Shown here piece after piece: positions 34,385 through 45,020 of a stretch of 64,000 nucleotides of DNA. Where the stretch lies: assembly GCA_030686995.1 (NCBI GenBank), contig CM060680.1, forward strand, positions 202,169,322 through 202,233,321. The letters are read 5' to 3'. The notes beneath the pieces are model-generated. The model saw nothing but the letters and a program-made list of their open reading frames with translations. It did not search any database and was not told where the DNA came from. Position numbers and translations under genes: made by a program. The first letter of the stretch is position 1. Every line of letters starts with the position of its first letter. Source of the stretch: Artemisia argyi (taxonomy: Eukaryota > Streptophyta > Magnoliopsida > Asterales > Asteraceae).

Positions 34385-35293
34385 ATGACCAAGTCAACAA
34401 ACACCTCTCTACCCTCACGACCCATCCGGAAAACCGCCCGGATAAGTGTAAAACCACTTTGGTGTAACCAATCCATCAACCTTAGCTCCTCATCTTCGGA
34501 TGAATTCACATCACCCATAAAAAATGAACACTTTTTGAACCTAGCATCTCCAACTCCATCACCGAATGAACCAAATGAGCACACTCCACCACCTACTAAA
34601 TCACCTATTGACCCAACTCCACCAAGTGCTCCAACTCAACCATCAAAGACTCCATCACCATCACCATTCCCAAAAGTTGAACCTATGGAACTTTTCGGGT
34701 CTCCTCCAACATCACCACACCCGTATGTCCAAGATTTGAATGATCTTCCACCAAGACATACCCAACCACCACCTTTTGCAAACCACTCACCAAGGTCAAT
34801 TCTTGACCTTGATGAAGATCTTGAACTTACCCAACCATCACAACAAGTGTACCAACCACCCAAACCTTTGTTGTTTCACCCAATATACCGTGAAATCCAT
34901 GGTCCTCTTTATGGAGAACCAAATTTTGAACACAATGATCACCCAACTCCACCACCTTCTCAACCCCAAACCTATGAGTCTTTCTTTCCTTCTTATGAGG
35001 AAATACAAAGCATGGTAGACAACCACCTTCATCAAGCAATGGAATTTCAAACCACCTTGCTTGACTCAATACCAAATCCATCCTCCACACAAGAACGAAA
35101 ACTAAACCAACCCCTAAACCAAGAAACCAAAACCAACCCATTTTCACCCAACCAACCCCATGTTTGCTCAAATTGTGAGCAAATGGGTGAAAGCATAAAA
35201 ACCTTGCTTCACCAATTCCAAAACGAAACCCGGTTTGCATTCCAACATGTCATTGAACGTTTGAATGCACTTTCCCACCCTAACAAATCCTAG
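34385..35293 (+). CDS. Element B downstream ORF 2: basic/Pro-rich accessory protein with CxxC
   Basis: 302 residues from ATG 34385. A basic N-terminus (MTKSTNTSLPSRPIRKTAR...KPLW) leads into a long Pro/Ser/Thr-rich linker and then a C-terminal segment HVCSNCEQMGESIKTLLHQF with a CxxC and a predicted helix. The ORF at 42537-43241 in element E has the same plan (basic start with EKPVWRRK, Pro/Asn-rich middle, HYCPCC plus helix), so it is a conserved accessory gene of this copia lineage. No known domain is recognised. A TATA box and the hairpin module upstream suggest its own promoter; a spliced transcript is the alternative. Confidence 0.7.
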   Translation: MTKSTNTSLPSRPIRKTARISVKPLWCNQSINLSSSSSDEFTSPIKNEHFLNLASPTPSPNEPNEHTPPPTKSPIDPTPPSAPTQPSKTPSPSPFPKVEPMELFGSPPTSPHPYVQDLNDLPPRHTQPPPFANHSPRSILDLDEDLELTQPSQQVYQPPKPLLFHPIYREIHGPLYGEPNFEHNDHPTPPPSQPQTYESFFPSYEEIQSMVDNHLHQAMEFQTTLLDSIPNPSSTQERKLNQPLNQETKTNPFSPNQPHVCSNCEQMGESIKTLLHQFQNETRFAFQHVIERLNALSHPNKS

Positions 35294-35819
35294 ACAAACC
35301 TTGGAGGCCGTTTGCCTCAATTTAGGAATGTAGGATTTTTTTTATTTTCTTGGTTATTTTTTAGTTATTTGGTTATTAAGTAGAAAAATAGTCAACATTT
35401 CTTGTCTTTTGACTTTGATAAGTCAAAATTTTACTTGGAATGAAATTTCTTTCTACTTACTTTGTGCAATGTTGGTTGATCAAAGTTGTGTTGTCATTGT
35501 GGTTGCAATGTGTGTGGTAACTACAAACTTGACTATATATATCATCAACTAACCATTTTTTTTGTAGGTCTCAAAATCCATGTTTCCCATATTGGTACTC
35601 CATTTAGGGGGAGTATCGACCAAGGGGGAGCATGGCGATTATTCCGCTTCGCTACTCTACTTTTTGTTTCGACAAAAAGAGGGAGAAATATATTAAACCT
35701 TAATACTTGATATGCTTTTCGTCTCTTAAGTAAAACAAGGTTAATATTTTTTTTAAGTCTTGAAAACCAAGATTTCGCGTATTACTTAAAAACAAAGTTT
35801 ATGTTTTGTCATCAACAAA
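35294..35819 (+). other. Element B 3' untranslated region
   Basis: No gene. It contains GGGGGAG at 35607-35613 and 35624-35630 and GAGGGAG at about 35680, ahead of the polypurine tract used at the LTR. Confidence 0.6.
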
Positions 35820-35830
35820 AAGGGGGAGAT
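35820..35830 (+). other. Polypurine tract of element B
   Basis: AAGGGGGAGAT directly precedes the LTR start TGTTAATAC at 35831. Confidence 0.8.
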
Positions 35831-36919
35831 TGTTAATACAAATATCGCCTAAAAACGTTATTTATATTTTACGATCTTCGCTAAGTTTTGTTAACGACAA
35901 AATGTAAACTTTAGCTTTTAAGCAAAACATAATCTTAGTTTTTAAGACTTGCATAAACTAGACTTTTGCTACATTTTACATTTCATAAAACATAACACAA
36001 GTTTATTTCTTAAATTAGAAATTGTCACATCACATTTATGGCAAGTTTTGTCATTATGTATTTATGGCAAGTTATGTGTTTGACTTGCTTTCATGTTGCT
36101 TGCAAGTATCATGTTTGACTTGCTTTAGGTGATGTGACATTGTTTGGTTGCTAGGAGTTATGAGACAAGACCTTGTTTGGTTTGAAGAAGTTATTGCATA
36201 ACCTACTGCAGACCCGGCGGTACCCTGGGGGTACACGGGCGGAACCCAAATGAGGGTTCCGCCGAGCCCACAGTTTGTTGTGCTATAAATACCAAGCCAT
36301 AACTTGATTTTTGGCTAACCTCTTGAGCACATATTTTACACACACACTGATCCCTTTCTTCTAACCCCTTAACATTGTATATGTGAAGTTTCCTTTTGTA
36401 GCAAAGAAGCTCACAAGGTCGTCTAAAAGTTACAAGTTTCCAACACAACGTTGCAAGACTTGGTAGCTTAGTATTGTGTAAACTAGTATTGTTTACGCGT
36501 CATTTGTTTGTGTATATTCTGAAGTGAGTGGTTAGTATTTTAGTCCTCAAAATACAAAGAGTTTTGGGAGTGGTTGTGCCCTTGTAAAAGAACTCGACAT
36601 CTAGCTTTGTGTCGGTAAAAGTATAAGCGACGTGTAAGGTTTTCTCCGCCGGTGAAAGGAGCTTGTTGACTAGTGAAAGAAACTCTCGAGTTGGATACTC
36701 GGGGCGTGGACGTAGGGCAAGGAAAAAGAGTCCTTGTAGCCGAACCACGATAAATACTCGTGTTGTGGTTTGATCGTTTCTTTCCTTTACTTGCATGTTA
36801 TATATATATTGTGATTGTGCATATATCTTTGATCAAACGGAAAGTTTCAAAGCTAACTAAACAAGTTAAAAAGATTTTAAAACGCTAAAACTATTCAACC
36901 CCCCTTCTAGTTTTCCACA
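35831..36919 (+). repeat. 3' LTR of element B (1,089 bp)
   Basis: Starts TGTTAATAC and ends AGTTTTCCACA. The end, and an internal block (AAGGTTTTCTCCGCC, CTCGAGTT, GTAGCCGAA), match the element E LTR, confirming the boundary. A GC-rich hairpin module (36206-36272) lies just upstream of TATAAAT (36284-36290). The 5' partner LTR is off-window. Confidence 0.85.
36206..36290 (+). promoter_or_regulatory. GC-rich hairpin module 3 and TATA box in element B LTR
   Basis: GGCGGAACCC and GGGTTCCGCC form a perfect 10-bp stem around AAATGA, preceded by GGTACCCTGGGGGTAC. TATAAAT follows 12 bases after the module. The same stem words occur in modules 1 and 2. Confidence 0.65.
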
Positions 36920-39211
36920 GTATCTTTCGAAAAACAAAATGATGATTTGAAAAAGAAACTAGCTAAAAGTAATGAGGCTAAAATGGTCATTTATAATGCG
37001 TTACCACGCAAAGAATATGAAAGAATTTTTATGTGTAAAACCGCCAAAGAAATTTCGGATTCTTTACTAATTACTCACCAAGGTAATAGCCAAGTCAAAG
37101 ATAATAAAATAGATCTTCTTGTACAACAATATGAACAATTTATGATTCCGGAAGAGGAATCAATTGATAATGCTTTTGCTAAATTTAACAGTATTATCAC
37201 AAGTTTAAAAGCACTTGATGAGACATTTTCTAGTAAAAATTGTGTTAGGAAATTTCTTAGGGCATTGCATCCGAAATGGCGAGCTAAGGTCACTGCAATT
37301 AAAGAATCAAAGAATTTGATAACGTTATCACTAGATGAACTAATTGGCAACTTGAAAGTTCATGAAGAAATTATATGAAGAGATTCGGAAACAGTCAAAG
37401 TCAAGAAAGAACAAACCAAATCAATTGCTCTAAAAGCCAAAAAGGAACCTAGTTATGATGATGATTCAAGTGACGAAAGTGAAGACGAAGAATATGCAGT
37501 GGCCGTAAGAGAATTCAAGAAATTCTTCAAGAGACGAGGAAGATTCACTAGATCATCACGAGACGAAAGAAAATCATTCCAAAGAAATAGAAGTGACAAC
37601 TACGGGAAAAGAAAGTGATTTAGATGTGGAAGTCCAAATCATCTCATTGGCGAATGTCTAAAGCCGCCGGGTTATGAAAATCAAGGCGCATTTGTTAGCG
37701 GAACATGGAGTGATAGTGACAAAGAAGAAGTTGAAAAGCCAAGAGACGAAAAGTGTTTTATGGCAAAAGAAACCGACGAAATATGTTTAGGAATTGACTT
37801 GGAGCCTGACGAATGGATCAAAGATAGCGGATGCTCGAGGCACATGACGGGGAACCGCAAGCTATTCTCTACATACAAGGCATACAATGGAGGTAACGTT
37901 ATTTTCGGTAGTGACTTACGTGGAAAAATCATTGGCAAAGGTACGATTTCTCAAGACTCACTTACTATTGAAAATGTAGAGCATGTAGATAATTTAACAT
38001 ATAACTTGCTTAGTGTAGGACAAATATGTGACAATAAATGTAGAGTCACTTTTACCGAAGAGGATAGCGAAATAGTTAAGAATGGAAAAATTATAGGTAG
38101 AGGAATTAGGAAAGGTGGCATATATGTTATGAAACTAGGAAATAAGCCTGAGGATAAGATATGCCTAACGACCCTAGATGAAAACTCTACATTGTGGCAT
38201 AGGAGATTAGGACATGCTAACATGCAACAAATACAATCTTTGGCCTCTAAGGAATTAGTTAGAAATTTGCCTAATCTAAAATATGACAAGCATTTTTGTG
38301 ATGCATGTAAAATTGGAAAACAAGCTCATGCTAGTCACAAAGCTAAGAATATAGTATCCACTACTAGGTGCCTATAATTATTAAACATGGATCTTTTCGG
38401 TCCATCCGCTGTGCGGAGCTATGGAGGAAACAAATATACCTTAGTAATAGTAGATGACTACTCACGATACACGTGGACTAGGTTTTTAAGTGACAAAACT
38501 CAAGCCTTTGAAAAATTCGAAATATTTGGTAAAATGATTCAAAATAAATTAGGATGCACAATAGTTGCCATTAGGACGGACCATGGTAGGGAATTTGATA
38601 ATAAAGTACAATTCGGAAAATATTGTGAGTTAAATGGAATAACTCACAATTTCTCCTCTCCTCGTACTCCTCAATAAAATGGCGTAGTAGAAAGAAAAAA
38701 TAGGTCACTACAAGAAATGAGTAGAACAATGTTAAATGAACAATCCATCCCACAAAAATTTTGGTGTCACGCCGTAGATACATCAACTTATATTTTAAAT
38801 AGGGTATCAATTAGGAGAATTCTAGGAAAAACTCCTTATGAGTTAGAAAACCAAACTTAAGCTACTTTAGGGTATTTGGAAGTAAATTTTATATTCTAAA
38901 CACTAAGGATTATCTTACTAAGTTTGATCCAAAATCATATGAAGGAATATTTTTAGGATACTCACAAAATAGTAAAGCATATATAATACTTAACAAACAC
39001 TCCATGAAAGTAGAAGAATCACTAAATGTAACATTTGATGAAACACCACCACCTCCTAAAACATTACCTTTAGAAGATGATGACTTAGTCAAAGATGAAG
39101 CTCTTGAGGTTAGTAAAACAAAACCCATAGGAAATGATAATGAAGACATTCAATTCGGAAACAACGAAATTGTTAATGTTAAAGAATCTAGATCACATCC
39201 ATTAAATAATA
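36920..39211 (+). pseudogene. Element E gag-protease-integrase, broken
   Basis: Gag UBN2 segment (to 37378), then a knuckle remnant, protease (KDSGCSRHMTG), pre-integrase motif (LWHRRLGHAN..CDAC), and integrase (MDLFGPS, RTDHGREF, NGVVERKN). The lesions are in-frame stops at 37376, 37616, 38375 and 38675, and a frameshift near 38850. The stop at 37616 falls on the first Cys position of the zinc knuckle (remaining FRCGSPNHLIGEC); the one at 38675 is where CAA would be expected from related copies. The frame ends at SRSHPLNN, where the Helitron enters at 39212. No functional protein can be made. Confidence 0.85.
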
Positions 39212-39931
39212 CTAGCAGGGTACCCCGCGCATTGCAGCGGCGGGTACCCTGAAATAAAAATTTTCAATGAAATTAATAAAAATATCACGGGATGTCATTC
39301 CGACACCTAAATTTGCTTGGTCACAGCTTTGTGTATCGAGTCGAGTTTTATTGAGTCGAGTCTTGGTCACAGGTTCATGTCTAGGTTAAGATGGAGGGTT
39401 GTACATTGTGTTTAAATGATTGTAATATTGGGTGTAGGGGTGTTTTTAATGATATTAATGTAGAATGCGGGTTCTACATTGTGTTTAAATGATTGTAATA
39501 TTGGGTGTAGTGATGTTTTTTAATGTTATTAATGTAGAATGAGGGTTGTACATTGTGTTTAAATAATTGTAATATTGGGTGTAGGGGTGTTTTTAATGCT
39601 ATTAATGTAGAATGACGGTTGTACATTATATTTAAATGATTGTAATATTGGTTGTAGGGGTGTTTTTAATGCTATTAATGTAGAATGAGGGTTGTACATT
39701 GTGTTTAAATAATTGTAATATTGGGTGTAGGGGTGTTTTTAATGCTATTAATATAGAATTCTAAGGAAAGTGGCCTGAATTTCGATTCATGCTAGTTTTT
39801 GTTGTACACAATGCTTTGGTTGTTGTAATTATGAAAATTGCTTGCTTTAAAGTGTTGTAAACCATGCATCATTTTGTGTATATCTGAATTTTTTGGAGAG
39901 AGAGTCCTTCCTCCATTATAAGAAGTATAGA
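39212..39931 (-). mobile_element. Non-autonomous Helitron in pol of element E (720 bp)
   Basis: Read on the minus strand it starts TCTATACTTCTTATAATG (at 39931) and ends ...GGTACCCTGCTAG (at 39212), with a GC-rich hairpin just before CTAG, and it lies between host A and T: the Helitron hallmarks (5' TC, 3' hairpin plus CTRR, insertion at AT, no target duplication). Removing it rejoins the pol of E. Inside are five copies of a ~73-bp minisatellite. There is no Rep/helicase ORF, so it is non-autonomous. Confidence 0.85.
39396..39760. repeat. 73-bp minisatellite, five copies, inside the Helitron
   Basis: Units starting GGGTTGTACATTGTG begin at about 39396, 39469, 39543, 39616 and 39689, with point differences between copies. 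Confidence 0.85.
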
Positions 39932-41541
39932 TAATAGGACATCTTAACCAAAGAACCCTTAGGTCACAAGCCCAAGATAAAAACAATTTCTTTTGTTTCC
40001 TCTCAGCAATAGAACCTAAGAATATTAATGAGGTTTTAAAAGATGAAAGTTGGGTTATAGCTATGCAAGAAGAATTAAATCAATTTAAGGCAAATGATGT
40101 TTGGGAATTAGTCCCAAATCCAATGGATATGACCATCATAGGAACTAAATGGGTATATAGGAACAAATTAGATGAAAATGGAGTAGTTACTAGGAATAAA
40201 GCTAGGTTAGTTGCCCAAGGTTATAATCAACAAGAAGGAATTGATTATGACGAAACTTATGCTCCCGTAGCTAGATTAGAATCAATTAGGATACTACTTG
40301 CCTATGCATGCGCCCTAGACTTTAAGTTATTCTAAATGGACGTGAAAAGTGCATTCCTTAATGGTTTTATCAATGAGGAGGTATATGTGGCACAACCTCC
40401 AGGATTCATTGACTTCGCAAAACCTGATTATGTTTATAAGTTAAAGAAAGCTTTGTATGGACTCAAACAAGCTCCCAAAGCTTGGTATGATCGATTAAAA
40501 GCTTTTCTTATTAAACATGATTATTCCATGGGAATGGTAGATAACACTCTTTTCACTAAAAGGAAAGACCCAAATCTCATCATTGTCCAAATATATGTTG
40601 ATGACATTATATTTGGATCGACTTGTCAAGACATGTGTGATGAATTTGCCAAAATCATGCATGATGAGTTTGAGATGAGTATGATGGGTGAACTTAACTT
40701 CTTCCTAGGATTACAAATAAAACAATTAGAAGATGGAATATTTTTTAACCAATCTAAGTACATTAAGGAAATGCTTAAGAAATTTGGCCTAGAAGACTCA
40801 AAACCCATGAAAACTCCGATGTCTACGGAAGTAAAGCTCACAAAGGATGATGAAGGTGAGTCCGTAGATAACACCAAGTATAGAGGAATGATAGGTAGTT
40901 TACTATACTTGACGGCAAGTAGACCCGATATCATGTTTAGTGTTTGCCTTTGTGCCCGTTTTCAAGAGGATCCCAAAACCTCTCACCTAGAAGCGGTTAA
41001 GCGTATCTTCCGATACATTAAAGGCACTATACACTTAGGATTATGGTATCCTAAGGGATCCGGCATAGAAACCATCGTCTATGCGGATTCGGATCATGCG
41101 GGAGACTACGTAGATAGAAAAAGTACTAGCGGTATTTGCACGTTTATGGGATGTTGTCTAACATCTTGGTTTTCGAAGAAGCAAACCGCTCTTGCTATTT
41201 CTACCACCGAAGCCGAATATGTAAGCGCTGGAAAGGCATGTCAACAAGCACTATGGATGAAAAAAGCTCTCGTAGACTATGGGATTAGGTTAGAAAATGT
41301 TCCGATTATGTGCGATAACAAAGGTGCGATAGATTTAAGTAAAAATCCGGTGCAACACTCTAGGACTAAGCATATAGAAATACGCCACCACTTTCTTAGG
41401 GATAATGTACAAAAAGGAAACATATCTATAGAAAAAGTTGCATCGGAAGATAACATTGCGGATATATTCACAAAACCCCTTAAGCGTGAATTATTCAACC
41501 ACTTGCGTTTAGGATTAGGAATGATGGAACTAGTTGACTAA
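39932..41541 (+). pseudogene. Element E reverse transcriptase-RNase H, broken
   Basis: Resumes after the Helitron with a shifted first segment (GPS..SAIEPKNINE), then reverse transcriptase: KARLVAQGYNQ and, after an in-frame TAA at 40333-40335 (CAA expected), MDVKSAFLNG and [10 protein letters not shown]. RNase H (DSDHAGDY, STTEAEYV, DNKGAIDL) is complete to the stop at 41539. The second part (40336-41541, 401 residues) is open, but it starts in mid-domain and is only the surviving half. Confidence 0.85.
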
Positions 41542-42280
41542 ATTATATTGAACTAATACAAATTTATACTTGCATAAAATTTACTTTTCGTCCACTTCTT
41601 TATTTCTGAGTCTAGGAATCTATTTCACACAAAATTAAAGATTGGGAAAGTTTATTTTCTGTGCATAAACTCTTTTGTAAAACCCAATCAATTTTCTTTA
41701 TAAATTATTCTCACATCCAGGAATCACATGAACATCATTTTTCTTGCATTGTTGACTAATGCTAAAAACATTGTCTTTCAAAAATCATGCATAAACTCTC
41801 ACATTAATTGTCAAGGTATATAATCTAATATGTATCTTTGACATTCATGATCGAGCAAAAATTGAATCAAGGAGATCTTTTGGATTGTTTCTTAGGATCG
41901 TTATCTCTCTTTGAATTTAGGAGTCGAAACAATCACAACTCCACATTTGTTGCATATAGACACATACTAGGACAAATTCACTAATAATGTTGTCATCTTG
42001 CTCCATCACTAGTTTTTCACTCACTAGTTGCCTTTGCCTTTGATCTAAGATAGGTACCTTAGGAAGTTTAAGTGCTCTTGCCTTTACTTATCTCCTCTTG
42101 CTTATTATGTGTTGCTTAATTGCTCTTTTGCTTATGTGTTTTTGCATGCATGCTATATCTTGATTAGATTAGATGCTATATTGCCTAAAGGGATTGAACT
42201 TGCTTGAATTCTAATCCAAACACACAACCTTTATGCAATTTTTCTGCCAAAAACCCAATTCTGGCAACCTGGAAATCACC

Positions 42281-42368
42281 AGATGGGCGGCCCCCTTAAT
42301 TTTGTAAGGCAGCCCCCTTAATCATTAAGGGGACCGCCCCCTAATTAAGGGGACCGGCCATCTGATGG
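42281..42368 (+). promoter_or_regulatory. GC-rich hairpin module 1 of element E
   Basis: Nested inverted repeats: AGATGG...CCATCT outermost, GGCGGCCCCCTTAAT against ATTAAGGGGACCGGCC, and a central CCCCCTTAATCATTAAGGGG. A near copy lies in the LTR at 44061-44136. The words differ from those of element B, but the placement is the same. Confidence 0.65.
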
Positions 42369-42494
42369 TCGGGTTTACAAAATCTTTTCTACTTTTTAGC
42401 CCATTTCCACCTACATTTCCCATTTTTCACCAACATATTTTGTCCTAGTCTCCCAAACAAACCTTATCCATCCTTAAACACACAAATCTTACAC

Positions 42495-42501
42495 TATAAA
42501 T
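42495..42501 (+). promoter_or_regulatory. Internal TATA box before element E accessory ORF
   Basis: ACACTATAAATACCCC, with 35 bases between the TATA box and ATG 42537, like the LTR TATA context. Confidence 0.5.
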
Positions 42502-42536
42502 ACCCCAAATCTTCCACACTCTCCATTCATCCCTTC

Positions 42537-43241
42537 ATGACTTCTCCAAACAAACCAAAACCAAAAGCCTCAAGGCTTGCAAGAATGACCGAAAAACCCG
42601 TTTGGCGAAGAAAAAGCCCTCGAAACAAATCCATCATAACCAATCAAGTTGGAAATCACTCAACACCTCCAACCACTTACTTCCCAAACTTTACACCAAA
42701 TTCACAAGGACATTCATTTGATCCTCTCTACAAACCATACAACATTGGCCAAACATCTTCTTTCATGCCAAACCACTCATCTCATTCTCCAACCATTTGT
42801 AATGATCCATACAAGTTTGATCAACCATCACTCTACAATTCCAACTACACAAACCCAAATCATCCATATCCACACAATGACTTTCTCCGCATTGCCACGG
42901 AAAAGCAAAAGTTCCGTGATGAAATATCACAAATCCATGATCTTTGTGATCTCAATGCCATGCGTCTTGCACAACGCAACAAAGGGCAACCTCCATCATC
43001 ACCCTACAACAATTGCCTTCCTCACTCTCTCAACTTGGATCAAGTTACAAACCACACTCACTATTGCCCTTGTTGCATCTTCCTTCAAAAACAAATCCTA
43101 TACTTGAGTGAAGATATTTCTTGGATTGAATATCTCCTCACTCGTCCTCATCCCATACCACCCTTAACACGATACAATATCGTAAGATCCACCTCTTCCG
43201 CTCCATACCCCACTCTATATCCCTCTCCATCTAACAACTAA
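42537..43241 (+). CDS. Element E accessory ORF: basic/Pro-Asn-rich protein with CxxC
   Basis: 234 residues from ATG 42537 (MTSPNKPKPKASRLARM..KPVWRRK). The basic start is followed by a Pro/Asn/Ser/His-rich middle and a C-terminal HYCPCCIFLQKQILYLSEDI, a CxxC plus helix. It is homologous in plan to 34385-35293 of element B. It stays open although gag-pol of this element carries five stops and a frameshift, which could be chance in a short ORF or could hint at separate selection. The function is unknown; I infer a structural or nucleic-acid-binding accessory protein. Confidence 0.65.
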   Translation: MTSPNKPKPKASRLARMTEKPVWRRKSPRNKSIITNQVGNHSTPPTTYFPNFTPNSQGHSFDPLYKPYNIGQTSSFMPNHSSHSPTICNDPYKFDQPSLYNSNYTNPNHPYPHNDFLRIATEKQKFRDEISQIHDLCDLNAMRLAQRNKGQPPSSPYNNCLPHSLNLDQVTNHTHYCPCCIFLQKQILYLSEDISWIEYLLTRPHPIPPLTRYNIVRSTSSAPYPTLYPSPSNN

Positions 43242-43663
43242 GCTTTATGCTTATGTTTTCCTTCAAGCAAATAAAACAATCAACCATGGGTTGCAAGCAA
43301 GTCCAAGTGCTCTCTTAGGCAATATAGGGCTATGTCTTTTCTTTTGTTTTATTGTGATCAATATGCCTTAAGCATATTGAATGTTGTAATGCTTTCTATG
43401 ATGCTTGAATTAATCTATTTTTATTTGCATAACTATTGCTTTGCATGTATATGTGTCTTGCTCTATTCTAATATTTTGTGTAGCCAAGATTTCCATAGCT
43501 CTTTCCCTTGGTGCTCTCAAATGAGGAGGAGCATACATCAAGGGGGAGCATTAACCTTTTTGATTTTACAAAAAGGGGGAGAAGAGAATGTTAAACTCTA
43601 ATAATACTTGTCTAAAAATTATTTTTTAGACCTAAGGAGTTTAAGGTTTTGTAATCATCAAAA
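43242..43663 (+). other. Element E 3' untranslated region
   Basis: No gene. GGGGGAG motifs lie at 43542-43548 and 43575-43581, upstream of the functional tract, the same arrangement as in element B. Confidence 0.6.
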
Positions 43664-43673
43664 AGGGGGAGAT
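43664..43673 (+). other. Polypurine tract of element E
   Basis: AAGGGGGAGAT directly precedes TGTTGACATA at 43674. Confidence 0.8.
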
Positions 43674-45020
43674 TGTTGACATAAATAATGTCTAAAAACA
43701 TTGTTAGCATATTAACAATGTCTCTATGTTTTGATGATTATAAAGCATAAACTCATTAATCTAAAACTTATGATGTAAACAAGTTTTTAGTGCTTAATAT
43801 TTGTCTTTGCATCCATATCACTTAAGGTATGAATAAACAAAATGGTTATTGTATTTCATGATCAAAGGAAAATTTTCTAATCACTAGAATTTTTATAAAA
43901 TGTATTAAACATTCTATATCTTTTACAAAATTACTTTTGGAATTAAAAGAATATGTTTAATTCATTATAAATATATAATTTCAAATTTTCAACAAAAAAT
44001 GGCAAATTTTATGCAGAAAAATATTCCCCACTAAAAGACAAGAAAATCCAACGTTCTGAAGGGGCGGCCCCCTTAATTTCTTAGGCGGCCCCCTTAATCA
44101 TTAAGGGGACCGGCCATCAATTAAGGGGACCGGCCACGCTCCAAAACAGTAATTTTCTCCCTTATAAATACTGGTTCATCCCACAGATTTTTCTCACCTT
44201 TTGCACTCCTAAACTTTCTGTTCTAAATCCACATTTCTATTCTCTTAATCCTTTGATCATAAGTGCATAATTATTTGTTTCAAAGTGATTCAAACTTCAT
44301 CCTCTCAAGTGCAAGAGAAGAATACTTCTATCCCCCAAGACAAGAAGTATTACAACTTGTTGTGACCTCCACATACAAGTTGTTGGTGCATCATCAAGAT
44401 TATTTACATTATTCTTTGTGAAGATTGTTGTGAATATTTGATTGTAGATAGCTGTGCTAGGTATATTGATTGTGTGATTAGTTAGTTGTTGGGTGTGAAG
44501 AAGAAAAGTTAGGAATTAGATTGTAGTGAAGAAGCTAGGTGTGAAGGTGTTAGTTGTGAAGAAAATTGGTGTGAAAAAGATAGGCGTGGAGTAGTTAGTT
44601 GTGATGTAGATTAGTTTGAAGAAGTTGTGTAGAAGTTGTGACTTAGTTGTGAAGAAGTTGTGGTGTGTAAAGTGGTGTGTAAATTGGTGTGTAAGGTTTT
44701 CTCCGCCATAAGGGAGCTTGTTGATATAGTGAAAAAAACTCTCGAGTTAGGTGCTCGGGGAGTGGAGTAGGGCAAGGAAGGTGTCCTTGTAGCCGAAACA
44801 CTATAAATCTCTTGTCTCACGGTTCGATCTTTCCATCTCTTACTTATTTCATTACTTATCATTGTTATATCTTACTTATTGATAGTTTTTTATATTGTGC
44901 AAGACTTGAGATCTCATATTATCGAATCTAAATTTTAAAAACTAAGAAAACACTAAAACTATCTTTTATAACAAATTAAAAAGACGTAAAACTATTCAAC
45001 CCCCCTTCTAGTTTTCCACA
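43674..45020 (+). repeat. 3' LTR of element E (1,347 bp)
   Basis: Starts TGTTGACATAAATAATG and ends AGTTTTCCACA, the same end as element B. The hairpin module at 44061-44136 precedes TATAAATA (44163-44170). The block from about 44690 to 44815 matches the element B LTR. Confidence 0.85.
44061..44170 (+). promoter_or_regulatory. GC-rich hairpin module 2 and TATA box in element E LTR
   Basis: GGCGGCCCCCTTAAT and CCCTTAATCATTAAGGG pair with ATTAAGGGGACCGGCC copies. TATAAATA follows 26 bases after the module. Confidence 0.65.

Larger units (their letters stand above)
19110..36919 (+). mobile_element. Element B: SIRE/Maximus-like Ty1/copia, right part, interrupted by element D
   Basis: Visible parts are 19110-22705 and 32224-36919; the 5' LTR, gag and protease lie left of the window, beyond element A. 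Pol is followed by two downstream ORFs (32274-33383, 34385-35293), a polypurine tract and a 1,089-bp 3' LTR. Extra ORFs after pol and LTRs of about 1 kb fit the SIRE/Maximus lineage of copia elements, some of which carry an env-like ORF. The 3' LTR ends inside gag of element E, so B inserted into E; the GTATC at 36920 should be one copy of its target duplication. Confidence 0.85.
41542..42536 (+). other. Element E post-pol spacer with hairpin module and TATA box
   Basis: No gene. It contains a GC-rich palindromic module at 42281-42368 and TATAAAT at 42495-42501, just upstream of the accessory ORF. Confidence 0.65.
36920..45020 (+). mobile_element. Element E: decayed SIRE/Maximus-like Ty1/copia, right part
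   Basis: Begins in gag, where element B is inserted, and runs through protease, integrase, reverse transcriptase, RNase H, a hairpin module, an accessory ORF, a polypurine tract and a 1,347-bp 3' LTR. Five in-frame stops and a frameshift break gag-pol, and a Helitron is inserted in pol. It is related to element B but much older. The 5' end is off-window beyond B, A and C. Confidence 0.85.
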
